Of a stretch of DNA of 64,000 nucleotides, positions 36,612 to 46,463 are shown one piece after another. Positions within the stretch are counted from its first letter, which is position 1. Every line of letters starts with the position of its first letter. The stretch covers positions 1,952,908 through 2,016,907 of the forward strand of contig NZ_AP025464.1 in assembly GCF_024347335.1 (NCBI RefSeq). Reading direction: 5' to 3'. The position numbers were made by a program, and so were the translations under genes. The stretch comes from Vibrio celticus (GTDB taxonomy: Bacteria; Pseudomonadota; Gammaproteobacteria; Enterobacterales; Vibrionaceae). The notes under the pieces are model-generated. The model did not search any database. It saw only the letters and a list, made by a program, of their open reading frames with translations, and was not told the origin of the DNA.

Positions 36612-36932
36612 CTAAGCAACCACCACTGCCGTGCCACTAGCAGACACCATCAACATGCCATTGCCTGTTCCCAAGACTTCGTAATCGATGTCGACACCCA
36701 CCACTGCGTTGGCACCCGCTTCAATCGCTTTCTGTTCTAACTCTTTGAACGCGTAGTTACGTGCTTTTTCCAGTTCTTTCTCGTAGGTACCAGAACGTCC
36801 ACCCACAAAGTCACGAATTCCTGAAAACATATCTTTGAAAACGTTCACCCCTAGAATGGCTTCTCCGGCAATAACCCCTTTGTAATCGACAATGCGCTTG
36901 CCTTCGACTGATTGTGTGGTGGTAATAATCAT
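36612..36932 (-). CDS. YbjQ-family protein
   Basis: 106 residues matching the YbjQ/UPF0145 family from end to end: TTTQSVEGKRIVDYKGVIAGE, VNVFKDMFSGIRDFVGGRSG, and ANAVVGVDIDYEVLG. Members form ring-like pentamers of unclear function. AGAGG before ATG. It is followed on the same strand by nothing before the M23 terminator region. Confidence 0.88.
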   Translation of the reverse strand: MIITTTQSVEGKRIVDYKGVIAGEAILGVNVFKDMFSGIRDFVGGRSGTYEKELEKARNYAFKELEQKAIEAGANAVVGVDIDYEVLGTGNGMLMVSASGTAVVVA

Positions 36933-36968
36933 AATGGCCTCTTGTAAGCTTGCTGAGCTGTCACTCGC

Positions 36969-37916
36969 TTATTGATTGATAGTTTGGTCTTGCTCGTGAA
37001 TGTCATCGTTCAGTGCTGTCTCTGAGCGCGTGAATTCATGTCTTAACCATGTTCTCAGTTTTAGCACACTTTCTTGTTTTAATTTGTTTTTCGGGCAAAC
37101 AAAGTAAAAATCTTGGTGCGGGTTAGCAACCGGTTTACCCAATTCGACAAGCATCCCATGGCTGATGTCATCTTTCACAAACAAGCGATGCGTTACTAGT
37201 ACGCCTAACGAACGAATTGCAGCTTGCACCGCTTGAATGGAGACATCGAACGTCAGATTGCTATGGAATGTGGGCAGTGGAATTTGGTAATTGTCGCACC
37301 ACACTTGCCAGTCGTGTTGCCGCCTGATGTTAAAAACGCCAATGGTTGGGTTTTGTTTGACGAGTTGCTCGACGCTCAATCCGGTCTGGTTTTTTAATAG
37401 AGTAGGGCTGCACACCAAGACCAAATCATCGTCGCCCAGTTTCTCGCTGTAATATTGTTCCCACTCGTTGGGCTTGCCATGTACAAGCGCAACATCGACC
37501 CCTTCCTGCTCAATGTCGAAAGGGCCAGTTAGCGTCGAAATACGGATATCAAGTGAGGGAGCGAATGCTTGGAAGTCGGGAACTCGTGGGATCCACCAGT
37601 GCATCGCGAGCGAATTGACCATGTTGAGGGTAATGCGGTGGTCGTTAGGCGTTCTGGCAAGCTCTTCGGTCGCCTCTATCACTTGTTCAAGCGCGGGCGC
37701 GACTTTGCGGTAATATCGCTTACCTGCGGCATTAAGAACAACACGACGACCGACTCGTTGAAACAGAGGCTTGTTGACCAGTTGTTCTAACGACTTGATC
37801 GCTTGGCTTACCGCAGAGTGACTGACGTACAACACCCGAGCGGCGTCGGTCATGCTGCCAGTCTCAGCAACAGCAATGAAAGCGTAAACGGATTTAAGCG
37901 GAACGAGTTTTTTCAT
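36969..37916 (-). CDS. LysR-family regulator
   Basis: 315 residues. Helix-turn-helix at the N-terminus (AVAETGSMTDAARVLYVSHS, then AVSQAIKSLEQLV) and a GcvA-like effector domain. It is divergent from an EamA transporter gene that begins 91 bases away, the usual arrangement for a LysR regulator and the exporter it controls. The effector is unknown. Confidence 0.85.
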   Translation of the reverse strand: MKKLVPLKSVYAFIAVAETGSMTDAARVLYVSHSAVSQAIKSLEQLVNKPLFQRVGRRVVLNAAGKRYYRKVAPALEQVIEATEELARTPNDHRITLNMVNSLAMHWWIPRVPDFQAFAPSLDIRISTLTGPFDIEQEGVDVALVHGKPNEWEQYYSEKLGDDDLVLVCSPTLLKNQTGLSVEQLVKQNPTIGVFNIRRQHDWQVWCDNYQIPLPTFHSNLTFDVSIQAVQAAIRSLGVLVTHRLFVKDDISHGMLVELGKPVANPHQDFYFVCPKNKLKQESVLKLRTWLRHEFTRSETALNDDIHEQDQTINQ

Positions 37917-38007
37917 TGGTAAGTTTTCCTTACAGTTATGGTTAATATTACTCGCTATTTTTCATTACGTCACGCCTCTAAAATAGATGTCATAGGAGGT
38001 GATAATT

Positions 38008-39033
38008 ATGTCTGATATTACCAAGGCGACGACTTTCATGTTGTTGTCGACGTTCAGTTTGTCTTTAAGCGGCTTAATGGCCAAGTATCTATCTGAAGTG
38101 ATGCCCACTTCGTTGCTCAGTTTTGTGCGTTTTTTGTTACCCAGTCTGTTCTTATTTCTTTTTCTGACCTTTTACAAAATCAGCAAGCCGACACGAGAAA
38201 TGTGGAAACCTTTGGTGATGCGGGCGATCTTTATGGTGGCGTGTCAGTGGTGTTTCCTTACTTCACTGCAAACCTTAACGCTGGTTGAAGGGGTTGTGTT
38301 GTTCAGTACGGGTCCTCTGTTTATTCCATTGTTAGAAAAGTTAATATTTAGAACCAAGATTCATACAACGACGATAGTGTGTTTAGCTGTTACCTTTGTT
38401 GGCGTAGTGATGATGGCAGGGGATTGGTCGCAGTTTGAGTTTGGTTCGGAGTTCTTTAGACCTGCGCTTCTGCTTGGGCTTCTCGCGGGGGTATTTAATT
38501 CTGGCTCGCAAGTGAGTTTGTACCGAGCGACTAAAACCAGCCTGACACCAGCAGAGCTTAACGCGTGGACCTTTTTAGCTGCGGCAATTATTGTGATACC
38601 AATGGTGGTGTTTACTTCTGTTTCTGCGGCGCCCGATGTGCTTGAAAGTGCAGAGAAAGGAACCTTGTCGGCGTTATTGTCTTTTGACGATTTACGCTGG
38701 ATTGCTCTCGGAGCACTTGGTCTTGCACTGTTTACCATCAATACCCAAATCTTCCGTTCCAAGGCGTATAAGCTGGCAGACAGTGGCTCCCAGTTGGCAC
38801 CTCTGATTTTTACAAACATGTTGTTTAGCGCGTTATGGCAGGGCTTGTTCTTTGATGATGTGTTTTCTACTCAGCAGATGATTGGCATTAACTTAATTGT
38901 CGTGGCGAGCATCACTAACACGCTATTAGCGAAGAGACATAGCAAGGTGAAAGCCAAACAAAAACTGCACACTCCAATGGCGGTAGCGACTGTAGTGGAC
39001 GTTGCGGTATTGGACTCGGCAGCTAAAAGCTAA
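38008..39033 (+). CDS. EamA/DMT transporter next to LysR
   Basis: Inner-membrane transporter, 341 residues, ten helices in two EamA repeats, with a longer hydrophilic segment between helices and an Ala/Val-rich tail. GGAGG eight bases before the ATG at 38008 fixes the start rather than an upstream in-frame GTG. Divergent LysR gene suggests regulated export. Substrate unknown. Confidence 0.85.
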   Translation: MSDITKATTFMLLSTFSLSLSGLMAKYLSEVMPTSLLSFVRFLLPSLFLFLFLTFYKISKPTREMWKPLVMRAIFMVACQWCFLTSLQTLTLVEGVVLFSTGPLFIPLLEKLIFRTKIHTTTIVCLAVTFVGVVMMAGDWSQFEFGSEFFRPALLLGLLAGVFNSGSQVSLYRATKTSLTPAELNAWTFLAAAIIVIPMVVFTSVSAAPDVLESAEKGTLSALLSFDDLRWIALGALGLALFTINTQIFRSKAYKLADSGSQLAPLIFTNMLFSALWQGLFFDDVFSTQQMIGINLIVVASITNTLLAKRHSKVKAKQKLHTPMAVATVVDVAVLDSAAKS

Positions 39034-39075
39034 CCATTGAGCTATGGCTTATCCTCTGAATGGTTAGTTTAAAAC

Positions 39076-42000
39076 TTAAAACAATGAGCGTATGTACTCT
39101 TTTACTCGGTCGATGTGTTCGTGCGGGTCAATCTCGCAGCGTTGGTTTGTTTCTAGGAATCGCTCAGCGTATTTATCGTAGATTTTGTTTTCTAAGAACA
39201 GCAAATATAGTTTGGGATCGATATGACCGCTGGTCGCCATGTTGGTCATGATGTTGAGTGATTCGCTTAAGAGTTTGCCTTTTTTGTACGGGCGATCACT
39301 CGAGGTGAGCGCTTCAAAGACATCAGCAATCGCCATGGCTCGGGACGGCAAAGGTAATTGATCTTCACTCAACCCACGAGGGTAGCCCTTACCATCAATA
39401 CGTTCATGATGCCCACTGGCAATTTCGGGAATATTTTGCAGGTAAGGTGGGTAAGGGAGCTTGTTTAACATGGTGAAGGTCTGAATGATATGGTCATTGA
39501 TCATGAAGCGTTCTTCTTCGTTGAGAGTGCCACGACTGACTTTCAAATTGTGCAGCTCGCCTTGGTTGTATTTGACCTCTCCAGGCTTAAGGACGAACTC
39601 TTCTTGCCACAATTCTGCTGGGTTAAAGCCATTATCCCATGGGATCTTGTGCTCTGGCTTGTCCGCAAGGAGTGGTTCCATCACTGGTAATGTCTGTTCA
39701 CTGTTATCTGGTTTAGCGTCGGCAGATTGTGACGATTTCTGCCACGAGTTGTACCTCTCTTTTTCAGCCCAAGATATTCCAAGTTGATCATTTAACGTTC
39801 GTTTCCATTGGCGTTTGGCTATTTGATCTAAGCGTTCTAGCTGCTCTTCCGTCATAGATTCGCCGCCAAGGTTACACTCAGCAACAAAGGCAAACTCCTC
39901 ATCCAGTTCAGACAGGCTTTGTTCGAGTATTTTGAGTTGTTCTTCTTGTAGCGCACCGTTCGCCATCGCTTTCCAGTAATCGGTTTCCGCTTGCTGTTTC
40001 AACAACTCAAAACGCATTCGCACTTCGTGGATTCGGTCGTAAATGGTTTCCAGTTTTGTTGCCTTGTCTACCACATATTCAGGCGTGGTCACCTTGCCGC
40101 AGTCATGAAGCCAAGCGGCGAGCATCAACTCTTCCCACTGTTTACTATCCAATGAGAATTGCGGGTAATAGCGGTCATCATCTATGGTTGCTTGAGTTAG
40201 CCATTTGGTGAGCTCAGGCACTCGTTGACAATGCCCACCCGTGTAAGGTGACTTGGTATCAATCGCCGACGCAATCAGCTCAATAAAGGCGTTAAGCATG
40301 TCTTTTTGTTGCTGCATTTGGTCGATGTTGTCTTTCGCTATTTCCGCAAAGCTGAGCAGCTCTCGTAAAAAGGCGTGCTTGTCTGCCTGCATCTTGGTGA
40401 TCGGTCTTTCATAGCCAATTGCCACAATCCCTACCAACAACTTTTCTCTGTTTAATAGTGGAAACAGGTACAGGTCTGAATTGAAGATCGAATCCTGGTA
40501 ATAGTTGAGAACATTGTCTTCTCGGTTTAAATGGATCGTCTCACCAGACTTAAGCTGGCACAGCAACCAAGGCGTGTGTTTGATGAAGTCATTGATGTCG
40601 GCCTTAAAAGGCAGAATGGCAAGGTTGGCCGCCGTATCAAACACGTCTTTCTCTTTTGATTGAGTGAATAGGACAATGGTTTCTGCTTTGGTGATTAAAT
40701 AGCTTTGATGAGCAATGTTCTTGGCTAAGATCGAAAACTCCTGATTCCCGGCCGTGTCTCGAAGTAGGGTAATCAGATCATGAAGCGTGTGTTCCATCAG
40801 CTCAATTGAATGGGCGAGGTTAGCCACTTCTTGAATCATGCTTTTGGGATAATGAGTACGCCTAAAGTCAAATCGAGCGATGTTGTCGGTGAGTTGCATC
40901 AGCGTATTAAGCGGCTGAGACAGTCGATTGGCGACAAACCATACGATAGCGAAGCAGATGAACAACATCCCAATCGCGACCGCAACTTGCTTGTCTCGCA
41001 TCGAGATAAGATCAGCGAGTAGCTCATTGTGTGGTGTCGCTTCTGCCAAGTACAAGGTGACGTTTTGAGTCAGTTGAACCGGCGTTAACGTTAGTGCCCA
41101 AGTGTTTAAGTTGTATTCAACGTTTTTTAGATTGAGGTTAAACTTCTCTTCATCAGAGATAAGCGGCGCAATAACGGACGCTTTCAATGCTTCCATCTGT
41201 TCACGTTTGGGCACATTAAAGAAGCTTTGGTCTTGCTCACTGCCAGAGAGTTTCCCAGTCGTTTGGTTGTTCGTTTGCTCAGTTTTACTTGTGTCATCAG
41301 ACTTGGGTATTGATAACTCAAGTTGATGTTGACCGAGAAGATTAAAATGTTGATCGAACAAGGCGAGTCGGGTTTGCGGAGAATAAGCTAATTCACTGAT
41401 CTGAGAAGAGAGCGAACTCAACGTAAAATCGGCACCAACCACATGCTTGCCATTGGCAGAGCGCCTAGAGAGTGTAATGCCATTGGTTTGCAGGAAATAG
41501 AATAGATAGGGCTCAGAGAGTTGTATTGAGCCGTCAGGCTTTGCGTTACGAAACCAAGGACGAGTGGTGGGGTTGAACTTACTCTCTGCTTGTCTAGTAC
41601 TGATCACTTGATGTGCGCCATCAAGGTAGGTAATAAAGTTTTCACCGTCTAGATTGGTGCTGCTGACCATCATGGTCGCTTTAGCGGGGGCGCTGTTTTC
41701 AGCTCGCTGTTTATTGGTGCTTAATGGGCGAAAGATTCTAAAGTCACCATCTTCAGAACCATAAAATAGAGCGACCAAATTGGTGTTTTGTTTGAAGATG
41801 ATATCGACCGAAGCAAGCCAAGAGTCTTTTTCGACAGCGGAAGTTTGATGAGCAACAAACGGGCTCACCGCCATCACATTTAAGGTTGTGATGACCGGGG
41901 CAATGGCTTGTTTAAATACTGATTCCAGCTTGTCGCGATGCTCATTACTGATCTCGCGCACTGTGCCTAACAGCAACTCTTGAGAGTGCCGATAACTTAT

Positions 42001-42087
42001 CGAAATCAATACCGCACCGACAAGTGTTGTCAAAATTAGGAAAAGGCTAGTGATGTGGATACTCAGCGGATATCGTCTTCTTCTCAT
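39076..42087 (-). CDS. Cache-HAMP-GAF-HD-GYP protein, predicted c-di-GMP phosphodiesterase
   Basis: A membrane receptor of 1003 residues. Order: N-terminal helix (about 12-30), a periplasmic Cache-type sensor to about residue 360, a second helix, HAMP (RLSQPLNTLMQLTDNIARFD), a GAF-like region, then HD-GYP with GGHCQRVPELTKWL, WLHDCGKV near 660 and HHERIDGKGYPRG near 892. The metal-binding histidines are present. Between the HD and HHE parts lies an insertion of about 165 residues, charged and partly coiled coil. The family degrades cyclic di-GMP in response to an external ligand. Start supported by CCGGAG. Confidence 0.88.
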   Translation of the reverse strand: MRRRRYPLSIHITSLFLILTTLVGAVLISISYRHSQELLLGTVREISNEHRDKLESVFKQAIAPVITTLNVMAVSPFVAHQTSAVEKDSWLASVDIIFKQNTNLVALFYGSEDGDFRIFRPLSTNKQRAENSAPAKATMMVSSTNLDGENFITYLDGAHQVISTRQAESKFNPTTRPWFRNAKPDGSIQLSEPYLFYFLQTNGITLSRRSANGKHVVGADFTLSSLSSQISELAYSPQTRLALFDQHFNLLGQHQLELSIPKSDDTSKTEQTNNQTTGKLSGSEQDQSFFNVPKREQMEALKASVIAPLISDEEKFNLNLKNVEYNLNTWALTLTPVQLTQNVTLYLAEATPHNELLADLISMRDKQVAVAIGMLFICFAIVWFVANRLSQPLNTLMQLTDNIARFDFRRTHYPKSMIQEVANLAHSIELMEHTLHDLITLLRDTAGNQEFSILAKNIAHQSYLITKAETIVLFTQSKEKDVFDTAANLAILPFKADINDFIKHTPWLLCQLKSGETIHLNREDNVLNYYQDSIFNSDLYLFPLLNREKLLVGIVAIGYERPITKMQADKHAFLRELLSFAEIAKDNIDQMQQQKDMLNAFIELIASAIDTKSPYTGGHCQRVPELTKWLTQATIDDDRYYPQFSLDSKQWEELMLAAWLHDCGKVTTPEYVVDKATKLETIYDRIHEVRMRFELLKQQAETDYWKAMANGALQEEQLKILEQSLSELDEEFAFVAECNLGGESMTEEQLERLDQIAKRQWKRTLNDQLGISWAEKERYNSWQKSSQSADAKPDNSEQTLPVMEPLLADKPEHKIPWDNGFNPAELWQEEFVLKPGEVKYNQGELHNLKVSRGTLNEEERFMINDHIIQTFTMLNKLPYPPYLQNIPEIASGHHERIDGKGYPRGLSEDQLPLPSRAMAIADVFEALTSSDRPYKKGKLLSESLNIMTNMATSGHIDPKLYLLFLENKIYDKYAERFLETNQRCEIDPHEHIDRVKEYIRSLF

Positions 42088-42406
42088 CTAACACTCCGGT
42101 TTGTAGACTGGTTTAAGTATTGACGAACTTGGGTAGGTTGCAAAAAATTGGCGCAATTACCGAGAGTGTGCGGTTCTACTTAGATAAGGCCAAGTGTAGG
42201 CTCGTTTGGTTAGCCACGTATTACCTGTCATGTAAATGAACCAGTAATAAACCTTTATGTTTGGGTGCTAATTGTCACTTTCAGCTGATAAACTGGTCGA
42301 ATTGTTGCCATTAGGCACTCATTTTCTGAAGCACTCCTTTCCTGAAAGAGATTCAGAGTTACTTTCTGAAAAACGTATTTTGACCGAGCGAAGAGGGCAT
42401 TGATTC
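42088..42406. other. Intergenic region, nothing recognised
   Basis: About 320 bases between the divergent HD-GYP and PHP genes; presumably two promoters. No motif stands out. Confidence 0.4.
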
Positions 42407-43153
42407 ATGGAACTCAAAGTAGATACTCACACCCACACATACGCAAGTGGTCATGCTTACAGCACATTGATCGAAAACGCCAAGTCGGCAAAGCAAAATG
42501 GTTTAGCCATGTTTTGTACTACCGACCATTCAGAATCAATGCCGGGCGCTCCACACTATTGGTTCTTCAGTAACCAACGTGTACTTCCTCGTTTTATCGA
42601 AGAGGTTGCCATCATCCGTGGTGTTGAGTCGAACATCATGAACACGCAAGGTGAAATCGATATTCATCCGAGCGTTGATAAGAACCTAGATTGGGTGATT
42701 GCCAGCTTCCACGAGCCCGTTTTTCGTCCATCGGATGTCGCTACCCATACAGAGGCTCTCATGAATGTGATTAAGGGCGGTCGAATTGATGCGCTTGGTC
42801 ACTTAGGCAATCCTAATTTTGATTTCGATTTTGAAGCTGTTATTCAATGTGCGGTTGAGAACAACGTGGCGATTGAGATCAACAACACCACACTCAAAGG
42901 CAATAGCCGAGTTGGCAGTGTTGACCGCTGCTATGAGATTGCAAGAATAGCGAAAGCGAAGGGTGCATTTATTACAACAGGCAGCGATGCGCATTTCTGT
43001 TTAGATGTCGGTGGCTTAGACTTAGTCGCAGTATTGTTAGATGAAGTGGGCGTAGATTCGAGTAAAGTGATTACCCATTCGCCAAAGCAATTCCTAGCCT
43101 TTTTAGCCTTGCGTGGTCGTAATGAAATCCCAGAATATTCAGATCTTATTTAA
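42407..43153 (+). CDS. PHP-family phosphatase, YcdX-like
   Basis: A trinuclear-zinc phosphoesterase of 248 residues. DTHTHTYASGHAYSTL at the start, TTDHSES, GVESNIM, then IDALGHLGNPNF and GSDAHF give the set of His/Asp/Glu ligands. Same length and motifs as E. coli YcdX, which is linked to swarming. Soluble and cytoplasmic. AGAGGG upstream of ATG. Confidence 0.87.
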   Translation: MELKVDTHTHTYASGHAYSTLIENAKSAKQNGLAMFCTTDHSESMPGAPHYWFFSNQRVLPRFIEEVAIIRGVESNIMNTQGEIDIHPSVDKNLDWVIASFHEPVFRPSDVATHTEALMNVIKGGRIDALGHLGNPNFDFDFEAVIQCAVENNVAIEINNTTLKGNSRVGSVDRCYEIARIAKAKGAFITTGSDAHFCLDVGGLDLVAVLLDEVGVDSSKVITHSPKQFLAFLALRGRNEIPEYSDLI

Positions 43154-43297
43154 GAGAATGTCGGCGGGTTTGCATTTCGACACAATCAATTTTTGTGCCT
43201 GACAGATTTTTGTATACACTAGCCGAAAATAATAAAGTCGAAGTGCCACAGTAATGATGGCTCTAACTTCAAAGACACTGCTTCACTTGGAGAAACA

Positions 43298-43693
43298 ATG
43301 AAAACTCGCTCAATCCTTTTATCTGGCTTAATTGCTGCGTCAGTATTGTCTGGTAACGCATTTGCCAATGTAGACCTTAAGAAAAACATGCAAGAAATGA
43401 AGCTTGCGTTCAAACAAGCGGCAGAAGCTCAAAGTATTGAAGAGATGCAAAAGCCTATTGTTCGTTTAGATACGCTAGTGGCAGAGCTGAAAACGGGTGT
43501 TTACCCAGTCGAGAAAGAAGACAACTTCATGGAAGGCTTCAAAAAGATCAGTGCATCACTGGATAGCATTGAACAGAAGCTAGACCAAGGTGACTTAGCG
43601 TCTGCGCAGCAAGAACTTCTTACTATTGACGGCCTTCGTGAAGAGTACCATGAGAAGCGTAACCCAAGCATCTGGAGCAAGATCTTCGGTTAA
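43298..43693 (+). CDS. Periplasmic cytochrome b562
   Basis: Signal peptide (to NAFA) followed by a small four-helix bundle of about 107 residues. The ligands of cytochrome b562 are recognisable: the methionine in DLKKNMQEMK near the mature N-terminus and the histidine in REEYHEKR near the end. It is a soluble electron carrier or heme-binding protein of the periplasm. Strong ribosome site GGAG. Its terminator follows. Confidence 0.85.
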   Translation: MKTRSILLSGLIAASVLSGNAFANVDLKKNMQEMKLAFKQAAEAQSIEEMQKPIVRLDTLVAELKTGVYPVEKEDNFMEGFKKISASLDSIEQKLDQGDLASAQQELLTIDGLREEYHEKRNPSIWSKIFG

Positions 43694-43756
43694 TTCGTTA
43701 ATCATGAACGTTTGCTAGATAGGTAACAAAGAACAAATCTCAAGATTCGATTTCTA

Positions 43757-43812
43757 AAACGCCGCCTTACATTCCCCTCTTTCGAGGACGGTGTAAGGCG
43801 GCGTTTTTTATT
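43757..43812 (+). terminator. Terminator of the cytochrome b562 gene
   Basis: AACGCCGCCTTACA / TGTAAGGCGGCGTT, 14 paired bases around a 21-base loop, followed by a run of T. Confidence 0.9.
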
Positions 43813-43968
43813 GTCTCTTTTATTGAAAGCCTAATGCAAAGTGTTGTAACCAGTATTTAACGAAAAAGAGTGTGCGTTAGCTTCAATTTTTTAACTTGCT
43901 GTTAATCTTTACGTTTACCTAAATTCCAAGTCCCTCATAATAAGGGAAATTTATAAAGACTTGGAATA

Positions 43969-44319
43969 ATGCGCCGAACCTCGTTCAACTTCTCCATGTT
44001 ACTTGCAACAGCATTAAGCTGGGCGCTAGTGACATTAATGCCTGTTATCAATGCTCATGGTAATAGTGCGGGAGTGTGGGCGTCGTTATGTACGGTCAAT
44101 GGCTTTGAATTGGTTCAAATCGAAGAAGGCGAACCTAATACTCATAAAGGAAAGCCGTGTCCGTTTAGCCATTTTTCCACGTTTCACCAAGACGAACTTC
44201 CCACTACACTACTGACAACTCGACTGAGTTCTATTGTCTCCGACAGCTACGCTTTTTTGGCTCTAAGCGAACGCTATATGAGGCAAGCCCCGCGCGGCCC
44301 TCCCTTTGATATTGCTTAA
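43969..44319 (+). CDS. DUF2946-like secreted protein
   Basis: 116 residues: hydrophobic N-terminus (FSMLLATALSWALVTLMPVI), then a short mature region with two cysteines (SLCTVNG; KPCPFSHF) and an end resembling the DUF2946 tail (YMRQAPRGPP). Members usually lie next to metal-transport genes, and here the next gene encodes a PepSY reductase-type protein. It may bind metal. Family call moderately sure. Confidence 0.65.
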   Translation: MRRTSFNFSMLLATALSWALVTLMPVINAHGNSAGVWASLCTVNGFELVQIEEGEPNTHKGKPCPFSHFSTFHQDELPTTLLTTRLSSIVSDSYAFLALSERYMRQAPRGPPFDIA

Positions 44320-44405
44320 ACCTAACCCACTAAAATAATTAAAAATAAAGTATTAAGTAAAGTTAAACATGCTCAGATTACTTTCCGATTTTTCAGGAGG
44401 TATGT

Positions 44406-45965
44406 TTGCGTGTGTCAAAGGAAATAATAATGTTGAGAAATGAATCTCAAACCCCTGCGAAAGCACAAGCTATTTCGCAGTCTAAAAGCAGTGCAACAAC
44501 CGGTTCGAAAACCAATATAAAAAGCAAAGACCGCAATAAAACCCTCTATTTCCTCACATGGCGCTGGCACTTCTATGCTGGGCTATTCGTTATCCCGTTT
44601 ATGTTAATGCTGAGCATTACAGGCTTGGTGATGCTGTTTGATGATGAAATCGAGTTAGCTTTTCATCACGATGCGATCGAGATTGTTGCATCGGGCGACC
44701 CAATTAAAGTGTCACAACAGTTAACTGCAGTGCAGAATCAATACCCACAAGGTTCGGTTACCCAGTTCGTTCCGAGCAAAGCGCCTGATCTCGCTAACCG
44801 CTTTTCGGTAGCACTTGAAGATGGCACTTCCGTTTTCGCCACTGTGAATCAATACACTGGCGAAGTGGTCGGAGAGATTCCGCGTAGCGACAGCCTGTAC
44901 CAACTGGCGAATGATATTCACGGCACTTTGTTGATTGGTGATTGGGGTGATTACCTAATTGAAGTCGCAATAAGCTTGTCTATTCTGTTGCTCGTCAGTG
45001 GCATTTACTTATGGCTACCGATAGACAACGCAAGCCGCGCTGGTTTTCTTAAGCTTCGATTTGGTTCAGGAGCGCGTATTTTAATGCGTGATCTGCATGC
45101 GAACATCGGTGGTACTTTATCGCTTATTCTGTTGTTGTTTATTCTGTCTGGATTGGCATGGACAGGTTTTTGGGGCGGTAAGCTTGTTCAAGCATGGAGC
45201 ACTTTCCCTGCTCAAATGTGGGACGATATTCCATTGTCAGATAAGACGCATGCTTCCCTCAACCATGGCTCAGAAGAAGAGCTACCTTGGAACTTGGAGC
45301 AAACACTATTGCCTTTGTCTCAAGATAAGCCAACAGAACACGTTCATCATGTGGAAGAGGCTACGGAACCTCACGACCATTCTAAGATGGGTGAAGATCA
45401 CTCTCAACATATGTTGTCAGCAAGCAACTTCAACATTGATGACGTTACTGAAAAAGCGTACTCACTTGGCTTTACGCAATACAAGGTCAATTTCCCGCGT
45501 TCAGAAACGGGCGTCTACACGGTCACAGCCAATACCATGGGCGGTGACATCATCGATCCAACGCAGGATCGTACCACACACCTCGACCAATATTCAGGTC
45601 GTATTCTTGGTGAGGTGACATGGCAAGATTATAACTTCATTGCCAAGACTTTAGCTGTGGGTATTTCATTGCATCAAGGTGACATCAGCATCATCAATAA
45701 GCTTCTAAATACCTTGTTTTGCTTGGCGTTCATTGTTGTGTCTGTGACTGGCGCTATGATGTGGTGGATGCGTAGACCTTCAGGACAAAGAAAGCTTGGT
45801 ACGCCACCGAAGTTTGGTGATGCAGGGCTTTGGAAGGCAGGCTTGGTGACGGTCGTGGTTATTTCAGTACTGTTTCCGCTTGCGGGAGCAACGATCGTGA
45901 CAGCAATGCTATTGGATTGGTTACTGTTTTCACGTGTTGAGAAATTCAAGACCGTATTGAGTTAA
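44406..45965 (+). CDS. PepSY-associated membrane protein
   Basis: A 519-residue PepSY-TM protein with four membrane segments: WRWHFYAGLFVIPFMLMLSI first, then helices near 185-200, 235-255 and 435-455, plus two periplasmic PepSY domains. Such proteins often sit with siderophore or metal uptake genes and may reduce ferric complexes. A histidine-rich stretch near 318-340 (EHVHHVEEATEPHDHS) could bind metal. Start is uncertain: TTG 44406 has AGGAGG five bases upstream, while ATG 44430 has GGAA. It follows the DUF2946-like gene and ends with a hairpin terminator. Confidence 0.8.
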   Translation: MRVSKEIIMLRNESQTPAKAQAISQSKSSATTGSKTNIKSKDRNKTLYFLTWRWHFYAGLFVIPFMLMLSITGLVMLFDDEIELAFHHDAIEIVASGDPIKVSQQLTAVQNQYPQGSVTQFVPSKAPDLANRFSVALEDGTSVFATVNQYTGEVVGEIPRSDSLYQLANDIHGTLLIGDWGDYLIEVAISLSILLLVSGIYLWLPIDNASRAGFLKLRFGSGARILMRDLHANIGGTLSLILLLFILSGLAWTGFWGGKLVQAWSTFPAQMWDDIPLSDKTHASLNHGSEEELPWNLEQTLLPLSQDKPTEHVHHVEEATEPHDHSKMGEDHSQHMLSASNFNIDDVTEKAYSLGFTQYKVNFPRSETGVYTVTANTMGGDIIDPTQDRTTHLDQYSGRILGEVTWQDYNFIAKTLAVGISLHQGDISIINKLLNTLFCLAFIVVSVTGAMMWWMRRPSGQRKLGTPPKFGDAGLWKAGLVTVVVISVLFPLAGATIVTAMLLDWLLFSRVEKFKTVLS

Positions 45966-45974
45966 TTGACATGC

Positions 45975-46010
45975 AAACGGACTTTCTCTACTTGAGAAGG
46001 TCCGTTTTAT
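45975..46010 (+). terminator. Terminator of the PepSY gene
   Basis: AAACGGAC-TTTCTC pairs with GAGAAGGTCCGTTT, then TTAT. Confidence 0.75.
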
Positions 46011-46079
46011 TAATCAGATGAGCTCTTCTTCTGTGAGGAAGACTTTTAGACTTGATTCAGCTCTAGATCTGATAAAGCT

Positions 46080-46463
46080 TTAGATCTGATACAGCTCTAG
46101 CGGCAGGCCGTCTGGGTCTGCGAAAAACGTAAATGATTTCCCCGTAAATTCATCAACTCGAATCGGTTCGACTTCAATGCCTTGTTCTTCCAAGTAGCTT
46201 TTGACATGTTGAACGTCATCAACACAAAAGGCCAAATGTCTCAGCCCTTGAGCTTCCGGAAAGCTTGGTCTTTCTGGTGCGTTAGGGAAGCTGAATAGTT
46301 CTATCTGAGCACCATTAGGTAGCGCTAAATCAAGCTTGTACGACTGGCGAGCCTCACGATAATTCTCTGCAATGATCTCAAGTTTTAAAATCTCAGTGTA
46401 AAAGTGTTTCGACAATTCGTAGTCTGAACAGATTATGGCCGCGTGGTGTATTCCTTTCAGCAT
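46080..46463 (-). CDS. VOC-superfamily protein, YaeR-like
   Basis: 127 residues of glyoxalase/VOC fold: MLKGIHHAAIICSDYELSKHFY, GAQIELFSF, LRHLAFCVDDV and FFADPDGLPLELYQI give the paired beta-alpha-beta-beta-beta modules with His/Glu metal ligands. Close in layout to E. coli YaeR. Its ATG shares one base with the stop of the upstream LysR gene, so they are co-transcribed. True glyoxalase activity not proven. Confidence 0.85.
   Translation of the reverse strand: MLKGIHHAAIICSDYELSKHFYTEILKLEIIAENYREARQSYKLDLALPNGAQIELFSFPNAPERPSFPEAQGLRHLAFCVDDVQHVKSYLEEQGIEVEPIRVDEFTGKSFTFFADPDGLPLELYQI

Noticed and set aside
44402..44443. Thirteen-codon leader-peptide frame before the PepSY gene
   Set aside because: Its ATG is only one base after AGGAGG, too close for initiation, and the peptide shows no regulatory codon bias. 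The same AGGAGG serves a TTG better.
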